Assembly (NCBI GenBank): GCA_015350385.1
Contig: WNKI01000001.1
Coordinates: 12,374,528-12,438,527 of the forward strand
Reading direction: 5' to 3'
DNA: 64,000 nt
Source of the DNA: Aculops lycopersici
Lineage: Eukaryota; Arthropoda; Arachnida; Trombidiformes; Eriophyidae
Shown: in pieces, positions 43,799-55,534 of the stretch
Position numbering within the stretch: position 1 is the first letter of the stretch
Layout of the letters: each line of letters opens with the position of its first letter
Notes under the pieces: model-generated
What the model was told of the DNA's origin: nothing
The model's input: the letters and a program-made list of their open reading frames with translations, nothing else
The model's database searches: none
Program-made: the position numbers and the translations under genes

Positions 43799-46700
43799 TC
43801 CTCGCACTTTCCCGTCGTTTGCGTCGGCGTCTCGAGGTATCCACTTGAGCACGCGAGCCAAGGGTAATTCGGAGTACGCAAAGTGCACCAGTTTTCCCGC
43901 TACAAGACGCCCGTTGGTCCCAAGCAACAACAGCAAGCGACCAGAGCAGTAGAGATAGCAGCAGTAACAACAACAACAACCAGCCAACAAACGAACCAAC
44001 CAAGTGAACGCGCAACAAACACCAAACTCCGGCTGTTCCATTTGTTGGCCGCCGGAAGCATCGACGCGCGCACTACTCCAAATCCAAATCCGAGGCCAGA
44101 GTTTCCATTTGGATTTGCATATAAATTGACGCTCGCTTCCTTCGGGGCCACTGAGCCCGTTGAGTCGCTAGACTTTGTAGCCGGCGCTCCAACTAGAAGA
44201 CTGAGCAACCGGAAGCTCAAACTCAACTGCTCGGCTCGTTAGCTTACAAGTCGCAGCGGAGTCTCTCATTGAATTATGATACAAGTGGCGCTTTGCTTGG
44301 TACAATTCCAATTCAACGCAGAATCGACTAGCTGGATTTGCTGCTACCAGTTGAAAGTTTGGGGTCGGGGCTTCGGAGATAAGCGGTTGCCAAGATTAGT
44401 GTCACTTGATAACTGCACTTTAGAGTTTAGTTGGCTCCATTTGGCCGTTCGACTCTCGAGGCGCCACTTTGCATCGAGTGTCTAGTGGCAACTTTGTGCT
44501 AGCAAGTCGCATCAAATAATTAATGGGCTCCGCGCGACAACAACGGAAGTGGTGCGGCGCGGCAATGACTACTTGTGCAACGATGAAACCGGACCCAGTA
44601 TCGGGTTTCGTGCGGCCGGAAGTCTGGCTTTCGTCAAAACTCAATCGTTGGTTGCGCTGATTGATTCCAGAGCTCGAGTTGGCTGGCCGGCGATCATCGC
44701 GCAACCAGGTGGCTGGCACTTTGCCATTGTTGGTGGCGCAGCAAGAGCTTTGCTCCGGGCGGCGATTGATCACAGGCCTCGGGACTACGTGCTTGTCGTT
44801 CGCTTGCTCGCCAAGTGGGATGTCGTCGGGCGGGTGGGAAAAGTCGCACGCCGACAGGAGACTCGCCGGAGTCTCTGGTACGCGAGTGAGTTTTTGACGA
44901 GCGCGAGTGTGTCTCTGATCGGCCGTCAAAAAGTGGCACCCGCTTTGCCACTTGCTTCTAATTGCGTCGGCTTGTTGGCCCGACTGCAGCCAGCCATCCA
45001 GTCTTTCTATCTGGCTGCCTGTCGACCAAGACCAACTTGAAGCTCGCGCCTAAGCCTCTCGAGCGGAAGTGGCGCCAAGTTGCGCGACTTTCGGCTCAGT
45101 TCGCGAACGGGAACCTTATCGCAGTTTTCAGTTTTTCTCGCGGCGTGTCACTCGAGGGCCTCGAATTGTTGGCTCGGAAGGCAAAGATCGAAGGCCGAAG
45201 ATAAGTCGGCTGGCGTTAGCCTTTTATCCATTCGGTTCAACAAACAGCAAGTCGACCAAACTCACGACAACGACGACGAGATCCACAGAAGCAAAAACTC
45301 TTGTCTTTGCCGACGTGACGGCGCAACTAGCACGCGCCCTAAAGTTCCCAGGTGGCCGCCAATATTTGCTGCTATTTGACTAAGACAAACGATCTCGACG
45401 TTGCGGCGATTCAATTAGACTTGTGCCCGTTACGCCGGCGAGCTCGGCGTTGCTCGCTTGGCGCTGGCTGCGCGCCAAGAAGGTGGTTGCGAAATTAGTT
45501 TTTGCGCCAGGTACTTGGTTTGGGCTGAACTAGAGTTGAAGTCGGAAAAGTTGGCCAGTTTGTTGTTAGGCAATTTGTAGCCACTGGAGTTGGCGCTGGC
45601 GGCGCAAACTCGAGCAGCCGAGGAAACCAACGGAAGCCCAAAGTGAGCACAATGCTAACAATAACTGGCCGGCGTGGTCGTCATCGCGAGATGGATCGTT
45701 TGACGCACAAAGACGGAAGCAGAGGGAGGAGAAGAAAGCAGAGGCGACGCCCGAGGAGAAGGAGGAGCTCAAGTTGGTTGGCTTTCCCAGCGGAGCGCCG
45801 GCAAGTTGAGACAAACCGGCCAGTCCACTTTCCTTGGCTGACTCGCCGCGCTCAATGGGAAACTGGACGCCTGAAACGCGTACGATTCTCAATCAGATAG
45901 AGCAAAAGTGGCTGCGCCGGAAGCGAGTGGCCAGCAGATCGATCGGCGTCATGAATTATTCATCCCGAAGTTTTGAGCAACGCTATCCGAAGCACAATTA
46001 ACACAAACACCATTCGCCCGATGAAGTCGCTAGGCGGAAGCAAACCATTAAACTCAGCCGGTTGGTTCGAATTGAGCCTCGGAAGAGAATTGAGTTGATA
46101 TTATTGATCGCATTGAGCGAGATGAAATTGAAAAATTTCCAGTCGATTGTATTGTCGTTGTTGCTGCTGCTGCCAGTCTAGTCTTTGATAGTGATGGTGG
46201 TGGTCTTAGTTGGAACTACCAAGCGCTTTCTGCCAGAAACTCGCCAGCCTAAGTCCAGGCCAAACGCACTGCATCATTAGTACAGCACCGAATTGGCCGG
46301 AAGTTTATGCTCGAGCGCGTCGCCGATAACATCGCTCGCCGACCACTAAGACGGATGGAGTTGCCCACATGGAATCGGATCGCCCGGCGGCTCAATTAGT
46401 TGGCGGCCGGCTTGTACCAGTGCTAGCGCCAACCGGAAGTCGGCGGCGTTGGCAGCGGTGGTGGCGATAAGAGAGTGGCGTGCTCACTTCTCCGGTTTTC
46501 TTCAGGTGGACGATTGGGCGCGTCAGGCCATAAATCACGTGTACGACGGGCGAATCAATCCCATCGCTGATCCCACTACAAGAACTACAATGCCCGTCGA
46601 GCCTCATCTGGACACTACAACCGCCAGACTCGCGGTTTCCACAATTATTGCGCACACCTAGTGGACAGTGAGAAAAACGACGGCCACTGGAATCCCGTAG

Positions 46701-48030
46701 ACGAGCGATCGTGAAAACGATCGTCGCGCTCACAATCCGGACAAGTGGTCGAGCTTCAAGCGGAAGTTGCGATGCTCGAAGCGGCAGAAGCACTCGCACG
46801 ACTGGCAAATCCACTGCGCGTAATGGAATTTACATAATGACGCTGGCTCTATTGGCAGCAGCAGCAGCAAAGGCAATCGCAATTGCAGCGACAACTGCAA
46901 CTGAGGCTCGCTGCTTGGAAAAGAATTGAAAAACTCCGTCGAGCTTAACGTCGGCAAGCAAGAGAACAAACCGACGAAGCTGCAAACGTCATTATGTAAA
47001 TGCCTCTGCGTTAAGCTCGTTTGTTTGCATGCCGAGCCAACGAACACGACGACAACGACATTTACATCTAAAACCGAAGCCAGGTAACCAATTCGATTTC
47101 CCTTGCCAGCTTCCACTTCCCACTTTACTTACCTGGACCTTCACTGAGGCCAGTCGCCTCGAGCTTGCCAACTTGGCCTTCGCTGCTCTTGAATTTGCGC
47201 TCCGATCGAAGGGATCGAATCTTCGTCTTGCTCCTCATTTGCCGTCTTCTTTTATTCTGATCTTCGTTCTCGTTGTTGACGCATGAAAGTGTCTAAAACT
47301 TTATTTGAAACGCGGAATCTTGATTGAACTCATGGATAATTTGACGCCATCGCCGTCGCCGTCGTTGCTCAACTAAAATGGGATGCTCGACACTCGTGTC
47401 TATCGCCCATTCGTATGTCCACCCAACTGCAAGGCTCCCCTCATTTCCGCGATTCAGTTGCGCATGTCGACTGGCCGGCAAATCCAAGGACCGGAGTCGC
47501 CATCTGACGTCACTGGCTGGCCCCCGAAATCCCCAAGCTCGCCTCTGGTCTCGCTAGATGTCGCATTTTTGCACGGCTCACTTGCTAGCGCTCAGTGGCA
47601 AGCAAGTGGCCGCCAAGCTTCGAGCGGCCGCAGTGCGCGCGCAGGACAAATTGGTGTACTGAGCGGGCAGTTTGCGTGCTTTTTGCGTGCGAGCTGAAAT
47701 GAGGCGGCCACTGCCACTTGTGTGTGCAGCGAGTGTGTTATGAGTTTGCCGGGCGCCCCTATGTACCCCAGAGAGCAAATAAAGGCTGCCACAGTCTCAG
47801 CAGGTGCCAACGCGCTTCTGCTCGAAGAAAACAGTGGCCAAATAGAAGCAGGAGTTTACTGCTCACTGTTCGGCAGTGGAAGTCAAGCGGGTGTTGAATT
47901 TACATATGTGCCGCCACCAAACAAAGTTGAGACTTTTCCTCAAAACAAAGCGGGAATTTTGTGCGAGGGGAATTTCAATTGTCTGTAGTTTGGACGTTCA
48001 TTTTACACAATAGTTGTCGCCATCGACACT

Positions 48031-48031
<1 letters not shown>

Positions 48032-48065
<34 letters not shown>
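48032..48065. repeat. (TTG)n microsatellite
   Basis: About eleven TTG units followed by imperfect copies, roughly 340 bases upstream of the RGS start codon. Confidence 0.93.
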
Positions 48066-48405
48066 CGTTCTTGTTCTTGTGTGATCACCCGTCAAGCGAA
48101 CGGCTCGAGTCCAGAGTTTAGATTCGGAAGCAAAAGAGAGCGGGAGAGAAAGGGAGAGTGCGACGGAAACCAGACGAGCAGATTGGAGATTCGGACCTTG
48201 CACTCAGGGGGCGTGTTGAGCGAGAAATGGCGGCCAACTTTCTATAGAGTTATAATCATAAGCTTGGTCATGAATATTCAGCTCGCAGCGGCTTCGGGCC
48301 TCTAGCACTAGAAAAGTAATAGGAAGTTTGAAGAGCAAGAGATCAATTCCCGGTGCAATTGTTCAGGGAGTCTATTGTTTGCGACCAGTCAATCACGGCA
48401 GCGAA

Positions 48406-51049
48406 ATGGAGTCGACGTCAAGTGGCGCCGCCAGTCAGCAGGCGGCACTCGGAACCTCAAGACAACACATGCCCGACCGGCAAACGTCACTCTCGATGCC
48501 CACAACGAAGCGACGACGTCCCATGTGCGACTCCTGCGAGAAGTCGGTACCCAACCAGATTGTCTTTAACAAGGTGAGTTGCCCACTTTTCACTTCGCCT
48601 AGAGAGACGTGTCTAGTCAACAGGAAACTAACCCCTCACTCCCTTGTACCCAATTCAGATCGAAGCAATCGTGCGCCGGATGCAGGACGACGAACAAGGA
48701 CTTCCGGTGAAGACAGCCAATCGGTTCATGTCCAAAATACCGAGTGTCTTCACGGGCGCGGATCTGGTGACTTGGATGCAACGCAACTTACGGCTCGAAG
48801 ACCAACAGGAGGCCGTTCACTTGGCCAATCTAATAGCCTCCCACGGGTACATTTTCCCCATCGAAGACCATGCTCTTTCAATCAAGAATGATGCCACCTT
48901 CTATCGCTTCCAAACTCCCTGCTTGTGGCCCTCGCACATCAAAGAGGCCGAGAACACGGACTATGCCGTTTATTTGTGCAAACGGACGATGCAAGGCAAA
49001 ACTCGACTCGATCTCGCAGACTACGAGGCGGAAAACTTAGCCAGATTGCAGAAGATGTTTTCGCGGAAGTGGGACTTTATCTTCATGGAAGCAGAATCGC
49101 AGGCTAAAGTCGACAAAAAGCGCGACAAGTTGGAGCGTAAGGTTTTCGACTCGCAAGAGCGTGCCTTTTGGGATGTTCACAGGCCAGTGGTGAGTGCTTT
49201 TCTCGTTAGGGGAAATCATCGAGCGCTAAAGATTGTTAAAATTTCAAATACTAACCACCTGTTCACCAATCTCCTCCACTCGCACAGCCTGGTTGCGTAA
49301 ATACCACTGAGCTCGATATTAAGAAGGCTTGTCGTGCCTCAAAGTCTTCGAGGCGTTGCGAAGACTGTCACAAGATTTCAGATTCCAAATCAGAGGCTAG
49401 TCCTGATTGTTTGGAAAAACCACCGGCACACGTTGAAGAAGTGCCAAGTGGGCAACCAAACACCGACGAGGATCAGATCATCGCTGACCTCACCCTTGAG
49501 ACCAAGAATACTTGTCAAATAATTGAGGAGGAGGAGCACAATCAGTCGGTAGAGCCTAGTGATCAGCCAGAGGAGCGCGCAAAAAAGGATCTCATTCCTG
49601 AGCCTAACGAAGCTCCCACTGTGGTGCCGGAATCTACAGGTGAAGCAAAAATCGAGGAACCACCACCGAGTGTCCGAGATAAGGATACCCCAGCGCATGT
49701 TAGTGAAAACAAACAGTTAACTAAGCGCAAAGCGTGTCATCATCATCACCAGCACCACCATCATCCACATGGTCATCATAATCACCAGAGACACCGGAAG
49801 TGTCCGCACGGCAAACAGATTCCTAGTGATAAGTCTGCGTCAACAAGGATTAGCAGTAAATCTCATAGAGACACTCGCGAAGTGAAAGGCGAGAATGTTG
49901 TGCCAGAGAATCCAGTTTCAAGTGAGCAATCGTCTTCCACTGTTGACGAAACAAAAAATTCCCTCTTGGTGCAAAAACCAAGCGGCCGACGAATGTCTGA
50001 ATGTAACCACATATTTTCCAAGAAGATTGAAGTTTCCTCCCTTTCCAGCAACTTGTTGAACTCCGATGCCGCTAGACAGGCGAAACATACTCGCAAGGGA
50101 AGTCTCAACATGCTACGCCCATCGGAGAGTGTGGACGGTCGAGCGCTAAGCCCGGGACTACAGGTGGGCACTGCTGTGGCAATTCCAGCTCACCACCACC
50201 ACCCTCCGCTGAAAGTGACCCAATCAGTTTGTGTTGAGGGGAGTCCAGGTATCGCGGAGCTCCATATCAGTAACTTGGAGCGAGAACTCGACGCGCTGAG
50301 AATCCAGTTTGATCAGCGCGCTGGTAGTTTCAAGATGAGCAAAGTGACGCAATCCTATCTAGGCTACTTCACCCAATGGGCCGACTATGATCCCTTCGTA
50401 GCGCAGCCCGTCCCGTCGAATCCATGGGTCAGCGACTCATCGGAACTCTGGGACTCGGAGCGTCAGACGAAAGACGTCCACTTCCGGCGAGTCCGGCGCT
50501 GGGCCTTTTGTTTGCGGGAACTTTTGAGTGATCCCGCTGGCCACGATCAGTTTCATCGATTCCTCGAGAAGGAGTTTTCGGCCGAGAACTTGAAGTAAGT
50601 ATTGTTTTTGTGTTAAATTGGTATCTATTCCTTAATTAGAAAATCAAGTCTCTAATGCACCAACATACTGAATTTAAATCTACGATCACAGATTCTGGGA
50701 CGCAGTGCAGGAGCTCAAGCGTGTCGCGTCTCGAGATGTCGCTCGTCGAGTCGAAGTCATTTGGTCCGAGTTCCTGGCACCTGATGCCAACTGTCCCATC
50801 AACATTGACTCGAAATCATACGAAACGTCAAAGTTGAACATGGCCAAGAACAGAAACAACAGGTACATTTTTGACGAGGCTGCTGGTCATGTGTACCAGC
50901 TAATGAAGAACGACAGCTACCCTCGATACTTGCGCTCGGATATGTACAAGGACTACAAGGAGGCAAGCGAAAGGAAGCGGACCAATCAAGTTGCGTTTGA
51001 CGTATTCAAGCCACAAATAACGACACTTAAACAAAAATTTAATTTCTAG
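48406..51049 (+). CDS. RGS7: R7-family regulator of G-protein signalling (RGS6/7/9/11-like) with a His-rich insert
   Basis: Four exons: 48406-48573, 48659-49189, 49288-50594 and 50692-51049, all GT-AG, encoding 787 residues (human RGS7 about 490). In order: a unique N-terminus; the DEP domain and DHEX (57-233: SKIPSVFTGADLVTWMQ, HGYIFPIEDHALS, ENTDYAVYLCKRTMQ, SQERAFWDVHRPV); PGCVNTTELDIKKA; a low-complexity insert of about 300 residues with a His cluster (383-410); the GGL domain (about 558-620, ending PSNPWVSDSSELW); and the RGS domain (about 643-760: FLEKEFSAENLK/FWDAVQEL, SYPRYLRSDMY). R7 RGS proteins pair with G-beta-5 through GGL and speed GTP hydrolysis by Gi/o alpha in neurons. The insert is unusual. 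Its 3' end overlaps the NHE coding end. Confidence 0.92.
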
Positions 51050-53147
51050 CCAGACGCATCAGTTGCTCGTCGGAGGTGAAGATGCGTGCTAGACTCCTGA
51101 CAACAGGTGGCATCGTTTCCACTAACGTCGGTTGCGAGTTTGTTAGCAGAGGCTTAATAAAGTTGTTGTCCAAGTTTCTCCATCTCCTCACTAGACTTGC
51201 ATTCTCATATGGCCGCTCATCGGGAGCTAATCTTGCGAGCGGGTCCGAGTTGCCCAGCGCATCCTCTGCCCGCTCGGTAGTTGTTGAGGCCTCGGGAAGC
51301 GCCGGAAGTTGTTCTGGTTGGAGCTGGTGGTTGTTGTTGAAGGATGCCTGCGATGTTCGGTCATCATCTTGGTTAGGCATCAGGTGGGTTACGCTACATT
51401 CGGAGTCAGCAATAGACCGGTTGCCTCTGGAGAAATGCTGACAAGCGAGCGTCTCCACCTCGAGCACTGGGGTCACGTCAACCGAGTGTACGTGTTGCCG
51501 AGATCTGGGAGCCTTACCTGGAGTTTGCTGAGTGTAGCAGCTACTCGCCTCTGAGTTTGGTCTATTGAGTCTCTTGGGTCTGACTAGCCAGCTGGGGTTG
51601 TTGCCCGAGTAGGCTGGCACTTTGGACTCCGTATCTTCATCGCTAAATGGAATACGGAGCCAGCGGAGGAGTGGGCCAACAAAGCTACCCACTGCCACCA
51701 CGGAGGTGATCACAATAACTGATGTGGTGCTGAGCATAATACGTCGAGCATCGCCGACCGTGTTACGTGAAGCTAGTGAGTAAGAGATGACTCCTCTGGC
51801 GGCGCCACCCCAGGCTATGATGTGCTGGAAGTTGCAGGGAATCTTGTTGCGCCGACCCAAGTTTAGTATCGCAGTCAACGGGTAGATGCTGATGGCTCGG
51901 GCAAGCGTTACGGCCGCAAAGGCGAGTCCAATAAAAGACAGATCCCACGTTTGCCCTCGTTGCCAGAAGCAAACTCCAACGGCCAGGAAGAGGAAGTTCT
52001 CGCATAGAAAGGTGAGCAACTCGAACAAGTTGCGTATCCGTTCGCGTGCCTCGAAGCTGAGATTGTTGATCGTGTAATGCGCTTGAGTGATTCCGCATAA
52101 TAGTATTGCCACGATGCCCGATGCATCAGCAACCTCGGCCACCAGGAAAGAGGCGTAGGACATGAGAACCACCAGACTAGTTTCCAGTAGCGGACTCTCG
52201 GTGAGCTTGGTAAATTTGGTGACAAGTGCGCTGACCACTCCGAAGACGATTCCTGTGAGGGCGGAGCTAGCCAGCATATTGATGAACTTGAGGCAGGCGT
52301 CCAATATAAGGGCTGTGGGAGAGTAGTAGGGATTTCGGCTCGCGGTCACCGAGAACTGATCGATGGCGCTGGTGAGAACGATTGCGACTGCATCGTTCAA
52401 AATACTCTCACCAAAAACCAGTGCAAACAGATTTAAGTCCACACCCAACTCTTGGAAGATGGCTAATACGGCCAGCGGGTCTGTTGGCGAGATTATTGCT
52501 CCAAAGTAGAGGCAGCTGGTTAGAGGAAACTGGTCGGCCAGGTAGGGTGAGTGAGCTACGGTTTTGAGGAGCTGCAGGGCGGTGTAGAGGAAGCCACCGA
52601 CGAAGGCCACGCTGAGAGTGGTGCCGAGGAAGGCGTAGGTGAAGATGGCACCGATGTTGCGGAAGAAGTGGCGCCTCTTTAGTGAGAGGCCTGCATTTAG
52701 GACGATGGGTGGTAGGATTATATTAAAGAAGACTTCTGGGTCAACGCTGGCATAGGAGATCTGGGAACCTAAGCGAGCTGATTTGCTAAGCTCGCCTCTA
52801 AATTCGTAGGCATAGGTGTGGGTAACATTGGCCGTCTTGTCGGCCAAGTTTCGTGCCTTAACGAGTATGTAGTCGGCAGGTACAGTGATGAGAGTCTTAT
52901 CTTCTAAAGTCACCGAGGTGATGGTGACCTCGAGGCCGCAGTAACGTAGACCGGCGCCTAGGATAAGGCCATAAATAATAGCTAGGCCAGTTTCGTGGAC
53001 ACAAAGTTTGCGGCGGCGCTTCAAGAACCAGGTGGTCACTAGGACGAGCACGAGCAAGGAGACATAGGCGAGCAGATTTAGGGTGTCGATTCGGTGACGC
53101 TGCTTGGCTCGGTTGTCGATGATCACGTCGACAGGTACGTAGGTCAT
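51039..53147 (-). CDS. SLC9A6: Endosomal sodium/hydrogen exchanger, NHE6/7/9-like
   Basis: A 702-residue intronless exchanger with about 12 TM segments. NHE6-type landmarks: CVHETGLAIIYGLILGAGLR; VDPEVFFNIILPPIVLNAGL, then SLKRRHFFRNIGAIFTYAFL; GAIISPTDPLAVLAIFQEL; FGESILNDAVAIVL with the transport-site Asn-Asp; and near TM11 AARGVISYSLASRN, where most NHEs have GLRG. A hydrophilic C-terminal tail (about 490-702) follows. NHE6/7/9 proteins exchange luminal H+ for Na+/K+ in endosomes and the Golgi. The last 11 coding bases (51039-51049) overlap the last codons of the RGS gene on the other strand. Which paralogue it is cannot be set; arthropods usually have one. Confidence 0.93.
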   Translation of the reverse strand: MTYVPVDVIIDNRAKQRHRIDTLNLLAYVSLLVLVLVTTWFLKRRRKLCVHETGLAIIYGLILGAGLRYCGLEVTITSVTLEDKTLITVPADYILVKARNLADKTANVTHTYAYEFRGELSKSARLGSQISYASVDPEVFFNIILPPIVLNAGLSLKRRHFFRNIGAIFTYAFLGTTLSVAFVGGFLYTALQLLKTVAHSPYLADQFPLTSCLYFGAIISPTDPLAVLAIFQELGVDLNLFALVFGESILNDAVAIVLTSAIDQFSVTASRNPYYSPTALILDACLKFINMLASSALTGIVFGVVSALVTKFTKLTESPLLETSLVVLMSYASFLVAEVADASGIVAILLCGITQAHYTINNLSFEARERIRNLFELLTFLCENFLFLAVGVCFWQRGQTWDLSFIGLAFAAVTLARAISIYPLTAILNLGRRNKIPCNFQHIIAWGGAARGVISYSLASRNTVGDARRIMLSTTSVIVITSVVAVGSFVGPLLRWLRIPFSDEDTESKVPAYSGNNPSWLVRPKRLNRPNSEASSCYTQQTPGKAPRSRQHVHSVDVTPVLEVETLACQHFSRGNRSIADSECSVTHLMPNQDDDRTSQASFNNNHQLQPEQLPALPEASTTTERAEDALGNSDPLARLAPDERPYENASLVRRWRNLDNNFIKPLLTNSQPTLVETMPPVVRSLARIFTSDEQLMRLARN

Positions 53148-53925
53148 CCTGCTAACTAGAGGTTAATATCTACTAGGGGCAGGCAATAGGCGACCTGTGG
53201 CTTGCACATGAAGGTGGGTGCCTCCTCTCTACTGGGGGCGGCGGGCCTGACTCTTGACTTGGTTGCTGCAATATGCGTCTTGGCTTGATGAGAAGTGAGA
53301 AGGTAAACAAAACAACTTGGCAAGCTAGCGTCTTGTCTTTTGTTTGTGTGTTGGTGTCAGTGAGTGTGCCACTGTGCGTGTCTAATGGGGATTTTTATTC
53401 TCCTCTCGCCGGCCGCTCCCTTACAAAATACCCATTGCCCTGTGTGTATTTGGCACACAGGGCAATGGCACTGCTAGCAGTATAACAAAAACACAAACGC
53501 ACAACACACACGCACAAGTGGCTCTATGCGTTTTTGCCGCTGCCACCACTTTTGCCATTGCTACCGTTTCCACAATATGTTCGAGGCCTTCGCAAAAAAA
53601 CGCGCTGCAGCCTGCAGCCGCCGTCGCGCTGCGTGTGCACAAACTCGGCCACAAGGGGCGCATGTTGCCGGTCGAGGGGGCGGCACTCGCTCGGACTTTG
53701 ACTGCGTCCCCCAAGTTGCCACAGACACCAAATGGCCAAAGTCTCGTTGTTGGTGGCGTCGAGTGGCAGTGTCTTCGTCGTCGTGGTCGTAGTCAACTCA
53801 ATTAGACAAGTTGTCATAAGTTTCGATGATCATGAGTTTGCATAAAATTATTAATTCAACCCAAAGTCATTGATCTCATTTGCGGCGCCAACGCCAACCA
53901 AAGAGCATAAAAAGTATTACCTGTC
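53148..53925. promoter_or_regulatory. Divergent intergenic region, NHE / Spinster-like
   Basis: About 780 bases between two divergent start codons. It contains a perfect 15-bp inverted repeat (53432-53468) and a CA-rich tract near 53490-53518. Short frames on both strands show no family features. Confidence 0.5.
53432..53468. repeat. Perfect 15-bp inverted repeat with 7-base loop
   Basis: The left arm CCATTGCCCTGTGTG (53432-53446) is exactly complementary to the right arm CACACAGGGCAATGG (53454-53468), separated by TATTTGG. It could form a hairpin or cruciform, or be a palindromic protein-binding site. It lies in the divergent promoter region. Confidence 0.85.
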
Positions 53926-55404
53926 ATGTCTAATCCGCAGCAATATTTCGGATTGTCCATTCTATTTGCCATCAATACCATAAACTTTCTTGACCGCTTA
54001 TCTATTGCCGCCGTCTTGACTCAGATCAAAGAATATTATGGATTTACAAACTCACAGGGCGGACTTCTGTCCACATGTTTCCTCGTTGGCTACATGCTAA
54101 CGGCCCCAGTTTTTGGCTACCTTGGCGACAAGTACTCGCGCAAATGGATCCTCATCGGCGGCATCGTATTTTGGAGTCTAGCTGCCTTCGCTGGATCCAT
54201 CATCTCGAGGGAGCATTGGATATTGTTTTTCATCAGTAGGATGCTTGTTGGGGTCGGAGAGGCCAGTTACTCAACCATCGCGCCCACAATAATTGCCGAT
54301 CTGTTTCAACCGGAGCGAAGAAAACTCGGCCTATCCATCTTTTACTTTGCCATTCCCATTGGCTCAGGACTTGGATTTCTCATGGGCTCGCTCGCCCTCG
54401 GCTTAGGAGATTGGAGGTGGGTGTTCAGAATCACGCCTGTTATCGGGCTTGTCGCAACAGCCTTCCTATTGTTTCTCCGCGAGCCAGTCAGGGGTGAGGC
54501 CGATGGAGCGGCCACCGACGAACGCGACCAATCGACCGTCGCCGACAACGTCCGCTACCTGTGGAATATCCGATCCTACGTGTGGGCAACCATCGGCTTC
54601 ACTTGCTGCATGTTTACCCAGGGAGCACTCGCTTGGTGGGCCATAAACTTTATGGGCCTGGCGCACGGCGCCGATTATGAGAAAACGTAAGTACTCTTTT
54701 CGAAACTAGCTTGGCAACCGTGTGCTGCATGCATGTTCGTTTCGTGTAAATATTAACCTTGACACAATTCCTCTCACTCTTCTATTGTCACAAACACCAA
54801 TAACAACAACAGCGCAACCATGATATTTGGAGGTATCGTTTGCTTGGCTGGCTTCGTGGGTGTCAGCCTTGGCTCAACATCAGCTCAATACTTCAGAAGT
54901 CGCGATGGGCGAGCTGATCCATTCGTTTGCGCAACAGGTATATTCGCCGCGATCCCATTCACCTTCTTTGGCTTGGTGTTTGCTAAGTCCATCACAACAC
55001 TCGCTTGGTATTTGTTGTTCCTCGCTGTGACCGCACTAAGCACCAACTGGGCCGTCGTATCCGATATGGTCCTGTCAACCACCCTACCCAATAAGCGAGC
55101 CTTTGCTACTGCCATACAGATTCTGGTTTCGCATTTGTTTGGAGACGCCGCTAGCCCTTACATAGTTGGCCAGATTCGCGACTATCTCAACCTATCACTC
55201 CACGATGAGTACCAAGCCTTCCTCTATGCCCTCCTTTCAACCCTGATTGTCCTAGCTTTTGGTGCAATCAGTTTCCTTTATTGCTCAAAATTCTTCGTCC
55301 AGGATGTCAGCTCATGCAAGCTTCAGCTTGGCAAAGCCACCGATTTAGAAGAACCGACAAGAAATGAGTCCTCGAATTTGACAGATTTTGCTAATTTATC
55401 ATAG
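53926..55404 (+). CDS. spin: Spinster-like major facilitator (lysosomal lysolipid/sphingolipid transporter)
   Basis: Exons 53926-54686 and 54813-55404, with donor GTAAGT and acceptor ACAACAG, join in phase 2 to give 450 residues (human SPNS1 528). It is an MFS protein with about 12 TM helices. Landmarks are INTINFLDRLSIAAVLTQI, the MFS loop GYLGDKYSRKW, RMLVGVGEASYSTIAPTIIA, DLFQPERRKLGLSIFYFAIP, GSGLGFLMG, and after the splice FGGIVCLAGFVG and RADPFVCATGIFAAIPFTF. Spinster proteins export lysolipids or sphingolipids from lysosomes; Drosophila spin controls synapse growth. The N-terminus lacks the usual 40-60 residue polar extension. AATAAA at 55432-55437. Confidence 0.9.
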
Positions 55405-55534
55405 TTGGCTAATTGCTTCTAGTGTATAGATAAATAAACTTCAGTTATAACTACATCGCTTGCCTCCTCTGACCGGCTAGTGTATAAATGAGGTCTCGAT
55501 GTTTATTTACATTTCTTAGTACATCTTGATTTGA

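Larger units (their letters stand above)
43101..48405. other. Large gene-free region upstream of the RGS gene
   Basis: About 5.3 kb, the longest empty stretch here. Contents: the LLPH 3' end, a CT run at 43781-43798, a (TTG)n microsatellite at 48032-48065, and a recurring CGGAAGT hexamer-plus motif (see findings). Frames up to 163 codons (44549-45040) lack protein features. It may contain the long RGS promoter, 5' UTR exons, or the first teneurin exon on the minus strand. Confidence 0.5.

Noticed and set aside
44549..45040. 163-codon plus-strand frame upstream of the RGS gene
   Set aside because: No recognisable motif, overlaps equally long frames on the other strand, and stops are rare in this GC-richer DNA.
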